A stretch of DNA of 64,000 nucleotides, taken from Polystyrenella longa. Lineage in GTDB: Bacteria > Planctomycetota > Planctomycetia > Planctomycetales > Planctomycetaceae. The position numbers and the translations under genes are program-made. Positions 52,127 to 63,932 of this stretch are shown one piece after another (within the stretch, counting starts at the first letter, position 1; each line of letters opens with the position of its first letter). Location: positions 1,198,501 to 1,262,500 of the forward strand of contig NZ_CP036281.1 in assembly GCF_007750395.1 (NCBI RefSeq), written 5' to 3'. Under the pieces are notes generated by a model that worked only from the letters and a program-made list of their open reading frames with translations, was not told the DNA's origin and did not search any database.

Positions 52127-52368
52127 TATTTGAAGAGTTTCGCTGCTTCCAGGTCTTGTTCGATTTGTCTATTCACTTCATCCCAGTCAAGTTCAGCGGA
52201 TTCTCCCCGAGCGGACTGTTCAGCGGAGGTGGCGAGTTTGTTTTTGAGCCACTCAAGTTGCGTGAACTTCTTGACAGCGAATTCAATCGACTTGGGCGGA
52301 GTATCACTTTTGCATTCCTCGATGAGGAAGTCGCGGAAGCGTTCGAGTTCAGTAGGGGATTCGGTTAT
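52126..52368 (-). pseudogene. Antitoxin-like partner of the decayed ParE, no canonical start
   Basis: An open frame of 80 codons reads TESPTELERFRDFLIEECKS, then SIEFAVKKFTQLEWLKNKL and LDWDEVNRQIEQDLEAAKLFK to a TAA that overlaps the toxin ATG. The expected start position is ATA (52368-52366), with a GAGG ribosome site before it, consistent with an ATG-to-ATA change. Antitoxin assignment rests on position and size. It might still be translated weakly from ATA. Confidence 0.5.
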
Positions 52369-52474
52369 GGATGGGACCTCAGAGAGTTTTTAAGTCGTTT
52401 TCAGGTAATTTGATTTTAGCACCTTTCAGGTGGGATGGTCAAAGGGGGACCAGAATTCTCCCAGGGACGTAAAA

Positions 52475-52509
52475 AAACCGTCATGAACGAATCGTGTTCA
52501 TGACGGTTT
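52475..52509 (-). terminator. Rho-independent terminator of the HTH-receiver gene
   Basis: A 14-bp perfect stem: AAACCGTCATGAAC (52475-52488) and GTTCATGACGGTTT (52496-52509) with a 7-base loop. Read on the minus strand, it is followed by a T-run (A7 on the plus strand). It lies about 165 bases after the regulator's stop. Confidence 0.88.
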
Positions 52510-52673
52510 GATATTCCGTTTGTTATTTAGTAGACGCAGTGAGTCTTACTCGAGATTTGTCTCACCTGCGTACAAATAACTTGGAGATATAAATCGCCCA
52601 TGTTGCTTGCAGGAGGACGAAGGAGAATCCGGGGAAGGGAACTTAGTTTACTTCCCGAGGATTCGTGTTCGAC

Positions 52674-53246
<573 letters not shown>

Positions 53247-54140
53247 CGCGGGCTCTCCAATCGTTTCATTTGATCCTGCAGAGGGATAGTCCCTCCAAAC
53301 GTGTGCCTCGGTCTGCGTCAGAATTCGTCCTTGTCGGGTTCAGGGTCCGATAACGATGAGTTCTGTTTCAGGTATATACTAAGGTCACGGTTTAGCAACA
53401 TTAAAAAGGAATGTGCACAAGAGTAAGATGTCAGATCAAGCTGACCTGAACCCTTCCGGTGTTTCCAGTCATAACTTTTGTAATGGGTCTCTTAAATTGC
53501 TGGTGACAAGAGGTCATCAGAACTTGAGAGTTGGGGCAGGGACCGGAGGCTTATCGCCTGAGCAACCGGCTCGATTGGTAATGTTTGCATCCGTTGTGTC
53601 TCCCCCCATTAGCAGGTAACCAGAACTTGAACATTCCTTTGCATCCCTGCAGAGGAAACACCTCGTTGGTGTTTTGTGTTCAGGCTCCAATTGCCTGCAC
53701 TATTCTTTCGACCGGACGCGGGTATCGACTTTAGGGTGTTTAGCGGCCATAACCAACGAGACCGTTATTGCACGTGAGACGATTCGCCCTGTAATAGAGC
53801 TAAATCGGATGTGGGGGCGAGCAGGAAAAGCGGTGCTCGCGTGAACGTAAATCCTAACTTGGAAGAGGTTACAACGAACCTTCGCTTGTTAAGAGTTTCT
53901 GGCCTGAAGCGCGAGAGGCATTTGCCGGATGCGGTGAAAAATGTTGGAAGAAACTTTGTATTCGGGTTGACACCATTTTCCCGATGATGCCGGTTTCGCG
54001 ACCGAGACCTCCTGCACCAGTTTTAGAACTTCGCCAGAATGGACTCTGCGAATGTGACAGGCCAGAGGGCTGATGGGTTCGCGTCGTTCATTTCGACACG
54101 TTCAGATCGGACGAGAACCGAGCGAGCCAGATCAGACGGC
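53247..54140. other. Intergenic region between smc and the HTH-receiver gene
   Basis: About 890 bases without a gene I can support. A 68-codon frame at 53413-53619 has no family match and no clear ribosome site. The promoter of the regulator probably lies at the left end. Nothing structured was recognised. Confidence 0.4.
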
Positions 54141-57100
54141 TCAGGCCGCTTTGCGATTGTCGTCGGCGTTGACGTCGAATTCACCATTCTCTTTGATGTC
54201 ATCGAACTGCACGGTCAGTCGTTTAGAAACGCCCGATTCTTCCATGGTCACCCCAAACAGACGGTCAGTTACCGTCATTGATGGTTTTCGGTGAGTGATC
54301 ATGATGAATTGCGTTTCTGACTGGAACTCTTTGACGACATTGATAAACCGGCCGATGTTCGCCTCGTCCAGCGCGGCGTCGACTTCGTCTAGAATACAGA
54401 ACGGACTCGGTTTACTACGGAAAATCGCCATCAGCAGGGCGACAGCCGTCATCGTTTTCTCCCCACCACTTAAGAGAGAGATGCTGCGAAGCTCTTTACC
54501 CGGTGGGCGGGCGACGATTTCAATGCCACATTCCAGCGGGTCATCGGGATCTTCCAGGATGATATCGCCGTTTCCACCACCGAACAGCTTGCGGAAGAGG
54601 TCCTTGAAGTTCACGCGGATCGAGTCGTAGGTCTCGATGAACATCCTTTTGCTCTCGGTGTTGATCCGTCGGATGATGTCTTCGAGCGCGTTTTTCGCCT
54701 GCGTCAGGTCTTCCAGTTGCATGCTCAGGTGCGCGAAGCGGGTTTCCAGAGAGTCGAGTTGGTCGAGGCTCTCGGTGTTAATGCTCCCCATTGTTTTCAA
54801 ACGTTGACGTAACTTACTGACCCGTGATTCAATCTCTTCCCGTACCTGCTCATACAACGAGCTGAACTCTTCATCATTGAGGCCAGAGTCTTTTGAAGAG
54901 CTATCGATGGCGTTGGTTTGTTCTGCGGTCTGTTCTTCTGTCGAGTCCTCAATAAGTGACTTGTCGAGTTCCTCGTCCTGGTCCTCTAAAGTGGTATCCT
55001 CAATCTCTTCATCATCAGCAGACGAAGTTTCATCAAGGTCAACTTCCAAAGAGGACTGCTCTTCTTCGCTGGTCGATTCTTCGAGGTTCTCTTCCTGCCA
55101 GTATAGTTGAACGGCGGATGCTCCCGAGCTGACCACATCTTCCAACGTCAGCTGGTATTCTTCTTCAATTCGTTCCCGCAATGTTTTCAATTGCAGTTGG
55201 AATTCCTGAAGGCGGATTTCTTCTTTATGCACCCGGTCGGACAGTTCCCGTCGGACCTGGCGCATTTTGCTTTCCCGATCGACCAATTCGGCGCGGGAGT
55301 CTCGGCATTTTCGTTTAAGACGTATCTGGGTGAGGGCACGCGATTCCAGTGTTTCTCCAGATAGAGCCTGGTCCGCCAGTTCCGAATTCGATTTGAGAAG
55401 TTGGAGACGGAGTTCGCTCAGTTTGCTGCGGAACTCTTTGTATCGTTCTTCGGCTTCTTCACGTCGTTCCAGACGCTGGCCTAATTCATGTTCTAATCGA
55501 TCAAAGGCTGTCTGCAGGCTGCTTAAACGTTCTTCCTGTTTTGCCAATTGAAGTTGTTCATCCGTCGCGGATTGTTTGAGCAGTTGCAACCGATGTTCTG
55601 AATTAGTCAGCGCATGCTCTTTCTCTTCGATGAGCGATTGCAGGCTGGCCTGTTTCTTTTCTGCCTGTGAATGTTCTTCGAAAGCGGATTCCAACTGTTT
55701 TTGCAGTTGCTCGTTCTCAATCCGAAGTTTCTGTGACTGAGTATTCTGCGCGGTCTGTTTGCCCGTCAGTTCGTCAACCTGTTTTTGTTTCTGCTCCAAG
55801 GTCATCCGGACCGCGTTGAACCGTTCAGTCTGTTCCTTCAGCTGAAGTTCTTTATCCTGTTTGTGTTGAAGTGCTTCGCGATGTTCAACATGAAGCTGGT
55901 CGGCCAGGGCCGTCTGGTCGTCAATCTTCTTTTCTTGAAGTTGAATGTCGTGTCGCAGTTGTCGCAACTCGGACTTTCGAGTGATCAGCGAGGTTTCCGT
56001 ACGCAGACTTCCCAGGTAAAGGGTACCATCTGCTTCGAGCAGTTCGCCTTGAAGCGTGACGAATCGAGAGGGGTGGCGTGCCTGCTTTTGCAATGCGAAA
56101 GCAACGTCGAGTGTTTCGACCAACCAAGTTTCCGCCAGCAGCAGTTCTGGTAAATCGGGAATCGGGCAGGCGGTAACAAGCTTGTCGGCGCGCTGAACCA
56201 CTCCGTCGATTGACGAAAAGTCTTCCAGTTCTCTTGTTCGGCCGGCAGTCTGGGCGAGAGAAAAGAATCCGACTCGTTCCGATAACTGAACCTGATTCAG
56301 ATAGATATGCTCCATGATTGGTGCAGCATCGTCGACGACGATCAATTGCGCCCGCATTCCCAGTGCCACTTCCAACTCGGCGGCGTGGAGCAAATCAACT
56401 TCGAGCAAGTCAACGACGGAACCTCGAATCTGTTTCCATGGAGAATCGGCTTCGGAACTGTTCGCCCGTTTGAGAATCTCGCGAACCCCCAATCCGATTC
56501 CTTCTTCACGTATCTCCAGGTCTTCCAGTACTGTTTTGCGAGCACGGATTCCGCTTAAATCTTCCCGCAGTGTGGAAATTCGACGAACAAGATCCCGGTG
56601 ACGTTGAGACAGTTCCTGATTCTGTTGTTCGTGAAACTGAAGTTCCTCGCGGGTGGCATTCAGCTGTTGTTCATGCGCATCGAAGACTTCCTGTTGTTGA
56701 TTTCGTTCCGTATGAAAATGGGCGAGCTGTTTTTCAATTTCTTTCTGATCGCGATGGGTTTCTTCTATCTGCAGACGAACACTGTCGACCGAATCCTGCA
56801 GACTTTCCACACGATGCGCGGCGCTGGCCATCTGCTGAGTCTGGTCCAGAAGCTCTTTTCGAGCGTCTTCGAGCTTCAATCGTTCCGAAGAAACACGAAC
56901 GGATAGCTCCTGAATGTGGGAGCTTCCTTCATCAATTCGATTCTGTTGCGATTCGAAATCGGTTCGGAATCGATTGAGTTGGTCGCGGGTATAAGTGTGT
57001 TCCTGGTGACCTTCCTTTGCGCGAAGCATCAAGGTTGATCGCTGATGTTGTAATCGTGTTAACTCATTTTCGAGTTCTCGAATTCGCGACGTCTGGTGGC

Positions 57101-58010
57101 GTTGGGTCGCTTCGAGCGAGGCAACCTGTTCCCGGTTCTGAGATCGTTCGGTCTCAATGGCCGTCAGGCGTTCGTCGATTTCATTCAGTTCCCCTTCCGA
57201 TTCAGCAAGCTGGCTTTCCAGATCGGACTGATGACTGTTTTTCTCGTCCAGACTTTTTTGAGCAGACTGCAGTCGCTCTTTGATCTGGCTGCCCTGGCTG
57301 TGGATGTAGCGATAATCGTCCGCAGCAAGTCCGAGCCAGAGCTGCTTCAGCTCGAGTGAAAGGTCCCGATAGCGGGAAGCCTTCACTGCCTGATCGCGTG
57401 TTGAATTCAGTTGAGATTCAACTTCGTCGACAATGTCGGTTAACCGTTTCAGATTCTGGTCGACATGCTCCAGTTTCCGCTGAGCTTCGACTTTGCGAGA
57501 CTTATACCGGCTGATACCGGCCGCTTCTTCGACAATGGCTCGACGGCTGGAGACATTCGCTTGCAGGATCTGGCCGACGCGGCCCTGTTCGATGATGGCA
57601 TAAGCAGAGCCGCCCGTTCCTGTTCCGCTGATCAGATTGCGGACATCTTTCAGGCGAACCGGCTGCTGATTGATGAGGTATTCGGAATCGCCACTGCGCC
57701 AGAGTCGGCGACCGATCTGAACTTCATCGAGATCGATTGGCAAAAAGCGAGACTTGTTATCGAACGTCAAGAGTGCTTCGGAAACCTGTGCCGGTTTGCG
57801 TGAGCTGGAACCGTTGAAGATGACATCCGACATCTCCTTTCCACGAAGGCTTTTCGCACTCTGGTCGCCCAAGAGCCACTTGATCGAGTCGACTACGTTG
57901 CTCTTGCCACTTCCGTTGGGGCCAACGACACCCGTCACACCCGTTGAAAAATCAAACCGAGTCCGATCCGCAAAGCTCTTGAAACCAAATAGTTCCAGAG
58001 ACTTAAGCAT
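54141..58010 (-). CDS. smc: Chromosome segregation protein SMC
   Basis: A 1289-residue SMC. The start [18 protein letters not shown] and Walker [10 protein letters not shown] are followed by a coiled coil, a hinge around residues 500-650 ([15 protein letters not shown] text), a second coil, the signature [16 protein letters not shown] and Walker [15 protein letters not shown]. An acidic insert of about 75 residues (about 967-1043, [20 protein letters not shown]) interrupts the C-terminal coil, making the protein longer than the usual ~1150-1200. SMC organises and segregates chromosomes with ScpA and ScpB. Confidence 0.95.
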   Translation of the reverse strand: MLKSLELFGFKSFADRTRFDFSTGVTGVVGPNGSGKSNVVDSIKWLLGDQSAKSLRGKEMSDVIFNGSSSRKPAQVSEALLTFDNKSRFLPIDLDEVQIGRRLWRSGDSEYLINQQPVRLKDVRNLISGTGTGGSAYAIIEQGRVGQILQANVSSRRAIVEEAAGISRYKSRKVEAQRKLEHVDQNLKRLTDIVDEVESQLNSTRDQAVKASRYRDLSLELKQLWLGLAADDYRYIHSQGSQIKERLQSAQKSLDEKNSHQSDLESQLAESEGELNEIDERLTAIETERSQNREQVASLEATQRHQTSRIRELENELTRLQHQRSTLMLRAKEGHQEHTYTRDQLNRFRTDFESQQNRIDEGSSHIQELSVRVSSERLKLEDARKELLDQTQQMASAAHRVESLQDSVDSVRLQIEETHRDQKEIEKQLAHFHTERNQQQEVFDAHEQQLNATREELQFHEQQNQELSQRHRDLVRRISTLREDLSGIRARKTVLEDLEIREEGIGLGVREILKRANSSEADSPWKQIRGSVVDLLEVDLLHAAELEVALGMRAQLIVVDDAAPIMEHIYLNQVQLSERVGFFSLAQTAGRTRELEDFSSIDGVVQRADKLVTACPIPDLPELLLAETWLVETLDVAFALQKQARHPSRFVTLQGELLEADGTLYLGSLRTETSLITRKSELRQLRHDIQLQEKKIDDQTALADQLHVEHREALQHKQDKELQLKEQTERFNAVRMTLEQKQKQVDELTGKQTAQNTQSQKLRIENEQLQKQLESAFEEHSQAEKKQASLQSLIEEKEHALTNSEHRLQLLKQSATDEQLQLAKQEERLSSLQTAFDRLEHELGQRLERREEAEERYKEFRSKLSELRLQLLKSNSELADQALSGETLESRALTQIRLKRKCRDSRAELVDRESKMRQVRRELSDRVHKEEIRLQEFQLQLKTLRERIEEEYQLTLEDVVSSGASAVQLYWQEENLEESTSEEEQSSLEVDLDETSSADDEEIEDTTLEDQDEELDKSLIEDSTEEQTAEQTNAIDSSSKDSGLNDEEFSSLYEQVREEIESRVSKLRQRLKTMGSINTESLDQLDSLETRFAHLSMQLEDLTQAKNALEDIIRRINTESKRMFIETYDSIRVNFKDLFRKLFGGGNGDIILEDPDDPLECGIEIVARPPGKELRSISLLSGGEKTMTAVALLMAIFRSKPSPFCILDEVDAALDEANIGRFINVVKEFQSETQFIMITHRKPSMTVTDRLFGVTMEESGVSKRLTVQFDDIKENGEFDVNADDNRKAA

Positions 58011-58161
58011 TGTTAAACCTTAACGAAAAAACGGTCGGATTTGGGGGAGGAGGCAACAAACGTGAGCAACAATCAGTTCCACGAGATCGAGAGGATATAA
58101 ACAGGTCAAATGAGAAAACTTACTGACGTAAAAGTGATGCGACATGTGACGAGTGAATCGC

Positions 58162-60186
58162 TTATTCTTCTCGTTTAAACGGATTCTTGAAATCGAAAAA
58201 GCGGGTTCGTCGTTCGACGTAATTCGATTTCTCCAGCGCTTCTTCGCTGGGGCCGTCTTCATCAGCTACGACTTCTTCTTCTCCGCTAGCGGTTTGGAAT
58301 TTGTAATCCTTAATGACTTCGTCGTAACCGGCACCATCTTCGGAGCGGGTCAGGCGGGCGTCGTGATTCCGTTGTTCCGAGAAGATGTTCGGTACGTTAT
58401 TACTATTACCCACGCGGATTTTGTGTCCCTTGTCACTGGGGGATCCTGATGCCATTTGCGGACGAACATAATATTGTCCTGCCTGGGGCAGGGCGTTCAC
58501 TTCGAGGCGACCAGGTAGATTCTTTTGTGCATCTGCCTGACTCAACATTTCGGCGACATCCGGATAGGTGGCCCCCATCTCGACGACCGTGCGAATGACT
58601 TCACTGATTTTGGTGCTTACGACCTGCTGTTGATCCTTAGGAGGAAGATGGAAGTTGCTGATTGTGATAGTCTTGTCTCCCGCTTCTCCTTTGATCAGAA
58701 TATCTTTTCCTGCTCGCACAACGATCGGAGTGGTGAATTGTTGGTCTCTTCCGAATAGAACAATTTCCGCTTTTTTCTGAGTCGTCAGGTGGATCATTGG
58801 GGCAGCCTCGGTTTTGACGTCGTGTAGCGAGAACTGACCTTTCATATCTTCCCCACGGATGTAGGGATCGGTTACATCAAGAGTCGATAATGCGCGGAAG
58901 GAACCGTAGCGGGTTTCCGCACTAGTGATGTCTCCTTTATTGATGAGAGTCTGAAGCTTCATATGGGATTCAACATCTTCAACTGAAGCCATGGCGGCGA
59001 GTGCGTAAATGCGGAAGGCATGTTCTTTTTCTGCTGCTTCTGCCAGCACGTCCAGACCATCCGTTTCACCCATATAAGCGAGAGCAAGCGCTGAATGAAA
59101 CCGGACTTCTAACCATTCACTCTTCAGTCCTGCTTGCAAAGTGGGAATCGACTGAATCCCAATCGCTTCCAGTTCCAGGGATGCGGCTTCGGAAGACTTG
59201 GGGTTGAGCAATTTGTCTTTTAAACGAGTGATCCTGATATTCTGAGCCACGTTTGTTTCGCGGAAAGCAATCCGGCGTACCACGTTCAGGTAACGAGCAT
59301 GGTTATCTTCATACTGTGGCATGATTTTCAGATCGATTTCAGTGTCAGTTTTGGCTTCCGCCATCGATTCCCGAATCCCGTATTCATCGTAATGGTAGAA
59401 CCGGTTTCCGATTTTGTCTGAGATCCTTTTGGCGTTACGTACCGTGCGCACGTCGCTGTTTAGGTAGAGTTTCATTTCCCGTTCTTTGAGAGACAGACCT
59501 CCACTGAGAATTTTTCCTCTTTTCCGCAATTTCTCACGGCTTTCATCGCCGGAGGAATCACCCGAAACCAGAATCGGACCTTTGGCGACAGCGAGAGCAC
59601 GCCCTTTTTTGATCCCTTCGCCGGGAGTTGGCATGACTTCTGTAAGATAAGTCTCCAATAACCTTCCCCCATTTAAGTCAGTTGCTTCGCTATTACCAGG
59701 GATGTGGACTTCGATATCAAACAGGTCCCCCTTTTGTATCAGCGGCGGCAGGAACGCCTTCACTTCCACAAGTGTCGTATCGGGTGAACGCAGAATCCGG
59801 TTGGCATCTTTGACTTTTTTTAACGCCATCTCTCGTTTCAAGTGCGTCCTTTGTGTCGAAATGGGAGGGTCATCCCCTGTTCCTTTCAGTCCGACGACGA
59901 GACCGATTCCATAGACTCTTACAGCCGTATTACCACCAATACGAGTGTAGTCGCCCACCATGGGAGTATGCAGAGTGGTGTCCAGATCCTGATCGCCCAG
60001 CCTGTCGAACTTGTCCTTCTTGAACGGGTTCAAATCATCCAGCGAGGGCAGTTCTGCATGGATGCTCAGGCAACTCAAGCTGAAAATTAAGCCGAGCAGG
60101 GTTCGCGTACACCACTTTCGGAGCTGAAAGCTCTTACAGTGGGGGTGGTCGGAATTGGAGTCGGTAATCACTGTCTGCGTTTTCAT
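58162..60186 (-). CDS. FlgI-like P-ring protein with HEAT-like insert and C-terminal extension
   Basis: A 674-residue secreted protein. After a signal peptide (LGLIFSLSCLSIHA) comes FlgI text: RIGGNTAVRVYGIGLVVGLKGTGDD, VKAFLPPLIQKGDLFDIEV and the strand LSLKEREMKLYLNSDVRTV. Residues about 333-445 form HEAT-like helical repeats (SEWLEVRFHSALALAYMGETDG; HAFRIYALAAMASVEDV) absent from E. coli FlgI. A second beta region carries ISEVIRTVVEMGATYPDVAEML, resembling the end of FlgI. Standard FlgI has about 365 residues. No other flagellar gene is adjacent, so either a P-ring or another outer-layer role is possible. Confidence 0.75.
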   Translation of the reverse strand: MKTQTVITDSNSDHPHCKSFQLRKWCTRTLLGLIFSLSCLSIHAELPSLDDLNPFKKDKFDRLGDQDLDTTLHTPMVGDYTRIGGNTAVRVYGIGLVVGLKGTGDDPPISTQRTHLKREMALKKVKDANRILRSPDTTLVEVKAFLPPLIQKGDLFDIEVHIPGNSEATDLNGGRLLETYLTEVMPTPGEGIKKGRALAVAKGPILVSGDSSGDESREKLRKRGKILSGGLSLKEREMKLYLNSDVRTVRNAKRISDKIGNRFYHYDEYGIRESMAEAKTDTEIDLKIMPQYEDNHARYLNVVRRIAFRETNVAQNIRITRLKDKLLNPKSSEAASLELEAIGIQSIPTLQAGLKSEWLEVRFHSALALAYMGETDGLDVLAEAAEKEHAFRIYALAAMASVEDVESHMKLQTLINKGDITSAETRYGSFRALSTLDVTDPYIRGEDMKGQFSLHDVKTEAAPMIHLTTQKKAEIVLFGRDQQFTTPIVVRAGKDILIKGEAGDKTITISNFHLPPKDQQQVVSTKISEVIRTVVEMGATYPDVAEMLSQADAQKNLPGRLEVNALPQAGQYYVRPQMASGSPSDKGHKIRVGNSNNVPNIFSEQRNHDARLTRSEDGAGYDEVIKDYKFQTASGEEEVVADEDGPSEEALEKSNYVERRTRFFDFKNPFKREE

Positions 60187-60698
60187 CGTGTTCGAGTCCT
60201 TTCGAGACCGACGATCGCTCTGAGCCTGGATCCCGGGAGATCAGCCACTCGGAGAATAATTATGTATTGTCGTATCGAGGACATGAACGCGACTGACTGT
60301 CGCTGTTGTTCTGTCCTCTTCTGCGCGGGGAATAAGCAAGGGAGTTGTTTCTTGTTCTCAAACAACATTGCCTGTTAGGGCGATCCTCACTTCGTCTCCG
60401 TTGCAGGTCTGAAACTGCCTGCGAGAGATTTGCCAGATCGGCACACGTCTAATCCTTAGCGCGCGACTGATCGACAAAGAGAGGCGGGAAAGATATTCCC
60501 AAGGCCCATTCAGGTCAAGATCGGTCTCACCATATCGGTTACACACTTGGCAGTTCGATCTGGAGAAGGAGCTTGCCGGGTTGTTCGCCCGATTTCCCTT
60601 GGCTGGAATCGTTAGAAATTAGAAATCTTTGATCAGACCTACTCTATAAGTCTTTTCCTTGTAAGGGGTTATTGTTATCAAAAAAAACAGGGTGAACC
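60187..60698. other. Intergenic region between flgI-like gene and tRNA-Leu
   Basis: About 510 bases. A 62-codon minus-strand frame at 60358-60546 has no recognisable features. The promoter of the flgI-like gene should be here. Confidence 0.4.
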
Positions 60699-60726
60699 TT
60701 GCAGGTCTCAAAAGGTCTGATATACT
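60699..60726 (+). promoter_or_regulatory. Promoter of tRNA-Leu
   Basis: TTGCAG (60699-60704) and TATACT (60721-60726) with a 16-base spacer, about 45 bases before the tRNA. It is a good sigma-70-type match. Confidence 0.65.
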
Positions 60727-60778
60727 GTTACACGCTTGAGACGGGAGAGCCCCTCGCGGGTTGGCTCGTTTAAATCAA

Positions 60779-60864
<86 letters not shown>

Positions 60865-60930
60865 CTCGTTGATCACTTTCGAATAGAAATATCAACTTGA
60901 GTGTCATCACGCTCAATAGCGACAAATCAA

Positions 60931-60965
60931 AAAGGGTTTACGATTTTAGATCGTAAACCCTTTTT
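60931..60965 (+). terminator. Rho-independent terminator after tRNA-Leu
   Basis: A 14-bp stem (AAAGGGTTTACGAT, 60931-60944; ATCGTAAACCCTTT) with a 5-base loop followed by T-residues, 66 bases after the tRNA. It can also serve the other strand because A-residues precede the stem. Confidence 0.9.
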
Positions 60966-61080
60966 TTGTGCATCAGCGTAGCTTAGCACCAACAATGTTC
61001 AGGCAGATTGTGAATTCAATGAGGCTGCGTCGTGCTGCATCAATTGACGCTCAGGTGGCCTGGCTTTATCCAAACGTCTC

Positions 61081-61122
61081 AGCTACTCAGCTACTCAGCT
61101 ACTCAGCTACTCAGCTACTCAG
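61081..61122. repeat. Short tandem repeat, five copies of an octamer
   Basis: AGCTACTC repeats five times without interruption from 61081 to 61120, followed by AG. The unit is 8 bases, so it cannot code without shifting frame. It lies in the gap between tRNA-Leu and the sialidase-like gene and is not a CRISPR. Confidence 0.9.
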
Positions 61123-61408
61123 TATAGCACTCGAAAGTTGACGTCATTCGAGTCGATCTCGTAACGTACCAGTACGACGGGTTATTTCTTTGCCCTAACG
61201 AGAAAGGGGCAAAATCAGATTCTGTCCCGGATATGTGTGGCTGCTATCGGTTCCTAAAAGCCCTTGAAAACAGGAGGCTACGTCGCCTGAACGCGCTACG
61301 GTTAACTTGAATGCGATATAGAACCCAATTCCGACTTTACTTGGACAGCCTCTCCCGGTATCGCATCTGTCGGTAGTGCGGAATTGAAAATAAAGAAGAA
61401 GAATTACC

Positions 61409-62809
61409 ATGCTGAACCCACTTCATTTTTTTCGTCAGACGACCGTACCTTTGATGGCTTGCGGCCTCGTCTGTGGTCTTCTGACTAGTTTCGCTGGGGC
61501 TCTTTCCGCCCAAACGGTGGATCCGGAATCAGTTTTGGGCGATACCACATTGCCTTCCTTCGAAGACGTGTCGCAAAAATTCCCTTACGGAATTACGGGT
61601 AAGACGCCACCGTCACTGCTGAAAATCAATTACGAAGGTCAAAAGCCTTACCACAGGCACCGCATCAATTTAAGGAACTTCCAAGGCTGTCCTCAGGTCG
61701 AAATCTCCGAGGGGGGCAGACTTTGGGCAACTTGGTTCGGATCCAACGTCCAGGCCGAACGGGCGCCGTTCCACAATGACCAATTCTCGGTGATTTCGAC
61801 CTCTGCCGATGATGGCAAGACTTGGAAAGAAGTCTTTGTCTTCGACCCGAGCGAGCTTCTCGGCGGGGGAGCATCTGACCCGATGCTGTGGAAAGATCCC
61901 AATGGGAATATCCGCTTCATTGGCCACAGGAACATCGATTTTAAAGGCAAGGATGAATTCGCCTCCTCCGCGTGGGAATTCACCATGCTCGACCCCGAAG
62001 TCGAACATTCCGCATGGACTGCTCCTCGCCTGCTTGGAAACAAGAACATCTCGGTCATGAAGCCGCTCAATTTTCCAGACGGCACGATTATGCGTTCGAT
62101 GGACGACTTCAAGTTCGTTGGCAGCGACGACAAGGTGAGGATTCGTTTTTTGAAAGAGGGCACCGATGGCAAGCCGATATTTGTTTCGGAATTCCCTGTT
62201 GATAACGACGCCGTTTTTGCAGAACAAATGCCCATCATTAGAAAAGACGGCAGCCTTTTCACGTTCTACCGCGCTAAAAAGGGACAAAAATTTGCGGAAT
62301 CCTTCGATGGCGGCAGGACTTGGGATTTGGGCGGCTATTACCCGATGCAGTTCTCAATCAATACTAAGTGCATACTCAAAACATTACCGTCGGGAAGAGT
62401 TTTGCTAGTCGCGAACGACGTCCAGTTGAAAGAGGAAAACGGCAAGAAAAAATACTACTATACCGACGAAAACGGTAAGGAACGCGAGCTTGAAAAGTAT
62501 AAGACATCGCGGACCCGCATGACTGCCTACTTATGTGACGACGATGGCGAAAACTTCGCACATAGAATGCTTTTATGTGACGAAGGTCAAATCAGCTATC
62601 CTTCGGCGACGCTCGGTAAAGACGGGGCCATCTACATCGTTTACGACCAAGGGTGAGGCGTGATAGGCCAGCACACAATCTTCTTGTCAAAGATTACGGA
62701 AGAGGACATTCTTTCGGGTAAACTCGTCAATGACGAAAGTTTCTTGAACAACATTGTCAGCCGTCCCAGCGATCAAGGCGGCGGGCGGCGAGCGGGTGAC
62801 AAACTCTAA
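61409..62809 (+). pseudogene. Sialidase-like (BNR) secreted protein with in-frame TGA
   Basis: A 415-codon frame, with signal peptide (VPLMACGLVCGLLTSFAGALSA), stops at TGA 62654-62656. The same frame stays open beyond it to a TAA at 62807-62809 and reads GVIGQHTIFLSKITEEDIL, then NDESFLNNIVSRPSDQGG, which is good coding sequence. One C-to-T change (CGA to TGA) explains the stop. Asp-box-like stretches STSADDGKTW and ESFDGGRTW indicate a BNR beta-propeller. The truncated protein lacks only the last 51 residues, so activity may be reduced or lost. Confidence 0.7.
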
Positions 62810-63014
62810 AAATAGCCAGAATCATGCTGCCCGCGCTGGTTAGCGACCGCACATGTCCTGACCGAGATTCGTTATTGAGAACGCACAGAACGCCCCAGGA
62901 ACTGCGGGTGATTCAAAAATGGCAACCTGATACCATCCCCAGCCCAAGATTGGTCGCCAGCAAGGATTCGCTGGCATTTCACCTGATTCGACGTTCGCTG
63001 ACAGGGATGGTCAG

Positions 63015-63932
63015 ATGTGGTTTCGATTTCTCATTGTGCTGGCCGTGGGCCAGATGGTTCCATTTGCGCTTGCTGCCGAGAAGCCGATCGTTCTCGATCC
63101 TTCCTATCGGCACGATATCCTGGTGACCCAGCCGCAGGAAACAATGCGTCATTTCCGGGCGTACACCGTCAGTTTCGATTCGGATGACGATGATGGCGGA
63201 GATGGAGACGCCGATCTTAAGGCGATTCCTGAGTGGGTTGCCTACGAAATGCGCCGACATACCGGCCCGATTCCGAAAAATAACCGGCCGGAATGGTTTA
63301 CCGATTCTGATCTGTTCACACGGGGAGAAGCGGCCCGTACTGATTCTTACCATTTCTCTCAAATCTTCCGGGCCAGCCATTCCGATAGTATGCAACTGGG
63401 GTATGACCGAGGGCATTTCTGCATGAAACACCATGCAGCCCGTTTGGGAGCTGCCGCGGACTGGAATACACACACCACGCTCAATTGCTTTCCGCAGCGA
63501 AACACATTGAATCAAGGCGCCTGGCTCGACCTGGAAAACAAATGCGCCGAATGGGCCGATCACTATGGGCGAGTCTGGATCATCACTGGCCCGATAATTT
63601 ACGGAAAAGAGCCCCGCAACTGGCTGGGGGAGCAGGGGGAGGTGCCTGTCGCGATTCCTGATGCAGTATTCAAAATCATTTATAAACCTTCGACGAACAA
63701 GTCGGTCGATGTGATGGCTTTCATCTACCCACAGGAAACTCCTCGATTAACAGGCGGATACGATCATCGCCCATATTTGACGAGTATTCGGACAATTGAA
63801 CATTTCACGGGGCTTCAATTCTTCACCCGGCTGACTCCTAAACATCAGGAGTATCTGAAAATAAGAACGGCGACGGAACTCTGGCCGATCTCGAGTGAGC
63901 TAGCAGGTAACGAAGCCGTCAGACGAAACTGA
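63015..63932 (+). CDS. Secreted DNA/RNA non-specific endonuclease (NUC1-like)
   Basis: A 305-residue protein with a signal peptide (FLIVLAVGQMVPFALAAE). YDRGHFCMKHHA contains the DRGH catalytic motif of the beta-beta-alpha-metal nuclease family, followed by NCFPQRNTLNQGAWLDLE (metal-binding Asn region) and WIITGPIIYG. It would degrade extracellular DNA and RNA for nutrient use. An acidic stretch (SDDDDGGDGDAD) at residues 56-67 is an odd insert. Confidence 0.85.
   Translation: MWFRFLIVLAVGQMVPFALAAEKPIVLDPSYRHDILVTQPQETMRHFRAYTVSFDSDDDDGGDGDADLKAIPEWVAYEMRRHTGPIPKNNRPEWFTDSDLFTRGEAARTDSYHFSQIFRASHSDSMQLGYDRGHFCMKHHAARLGAAADWNTHTTLNCFPQRNTLNQGAWLDLENKCAEWADHYGRVWIITGPIIYGKEPRNWLGEQGEVPVAIPDAVFKIIYKPSTNKSVDVMAFIYPQETPRLTGGYDHRPYLTSIRTIEHFTGLQFFTRLTPKHQEYLKIRTATELWPISSELAGNEAVRRN

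Noticed and set aside
53413..53619. 68-codon frame in the smc-regulator gap
   Set aside because: No homology recognised and no good ribosome site.
61081..61122. Possible CRISPR-like repeat
   Set aside because: Units are 8 bases and contiguous, with no spacers and no cas genes.
62654..62656. TGA as a selenocysteine codon in the sialidase-like gene
   Set aside because: The flanking text has no redox motif, no SECIS-like hairpin was seen, and an arginine codon changed by one base explains it better.
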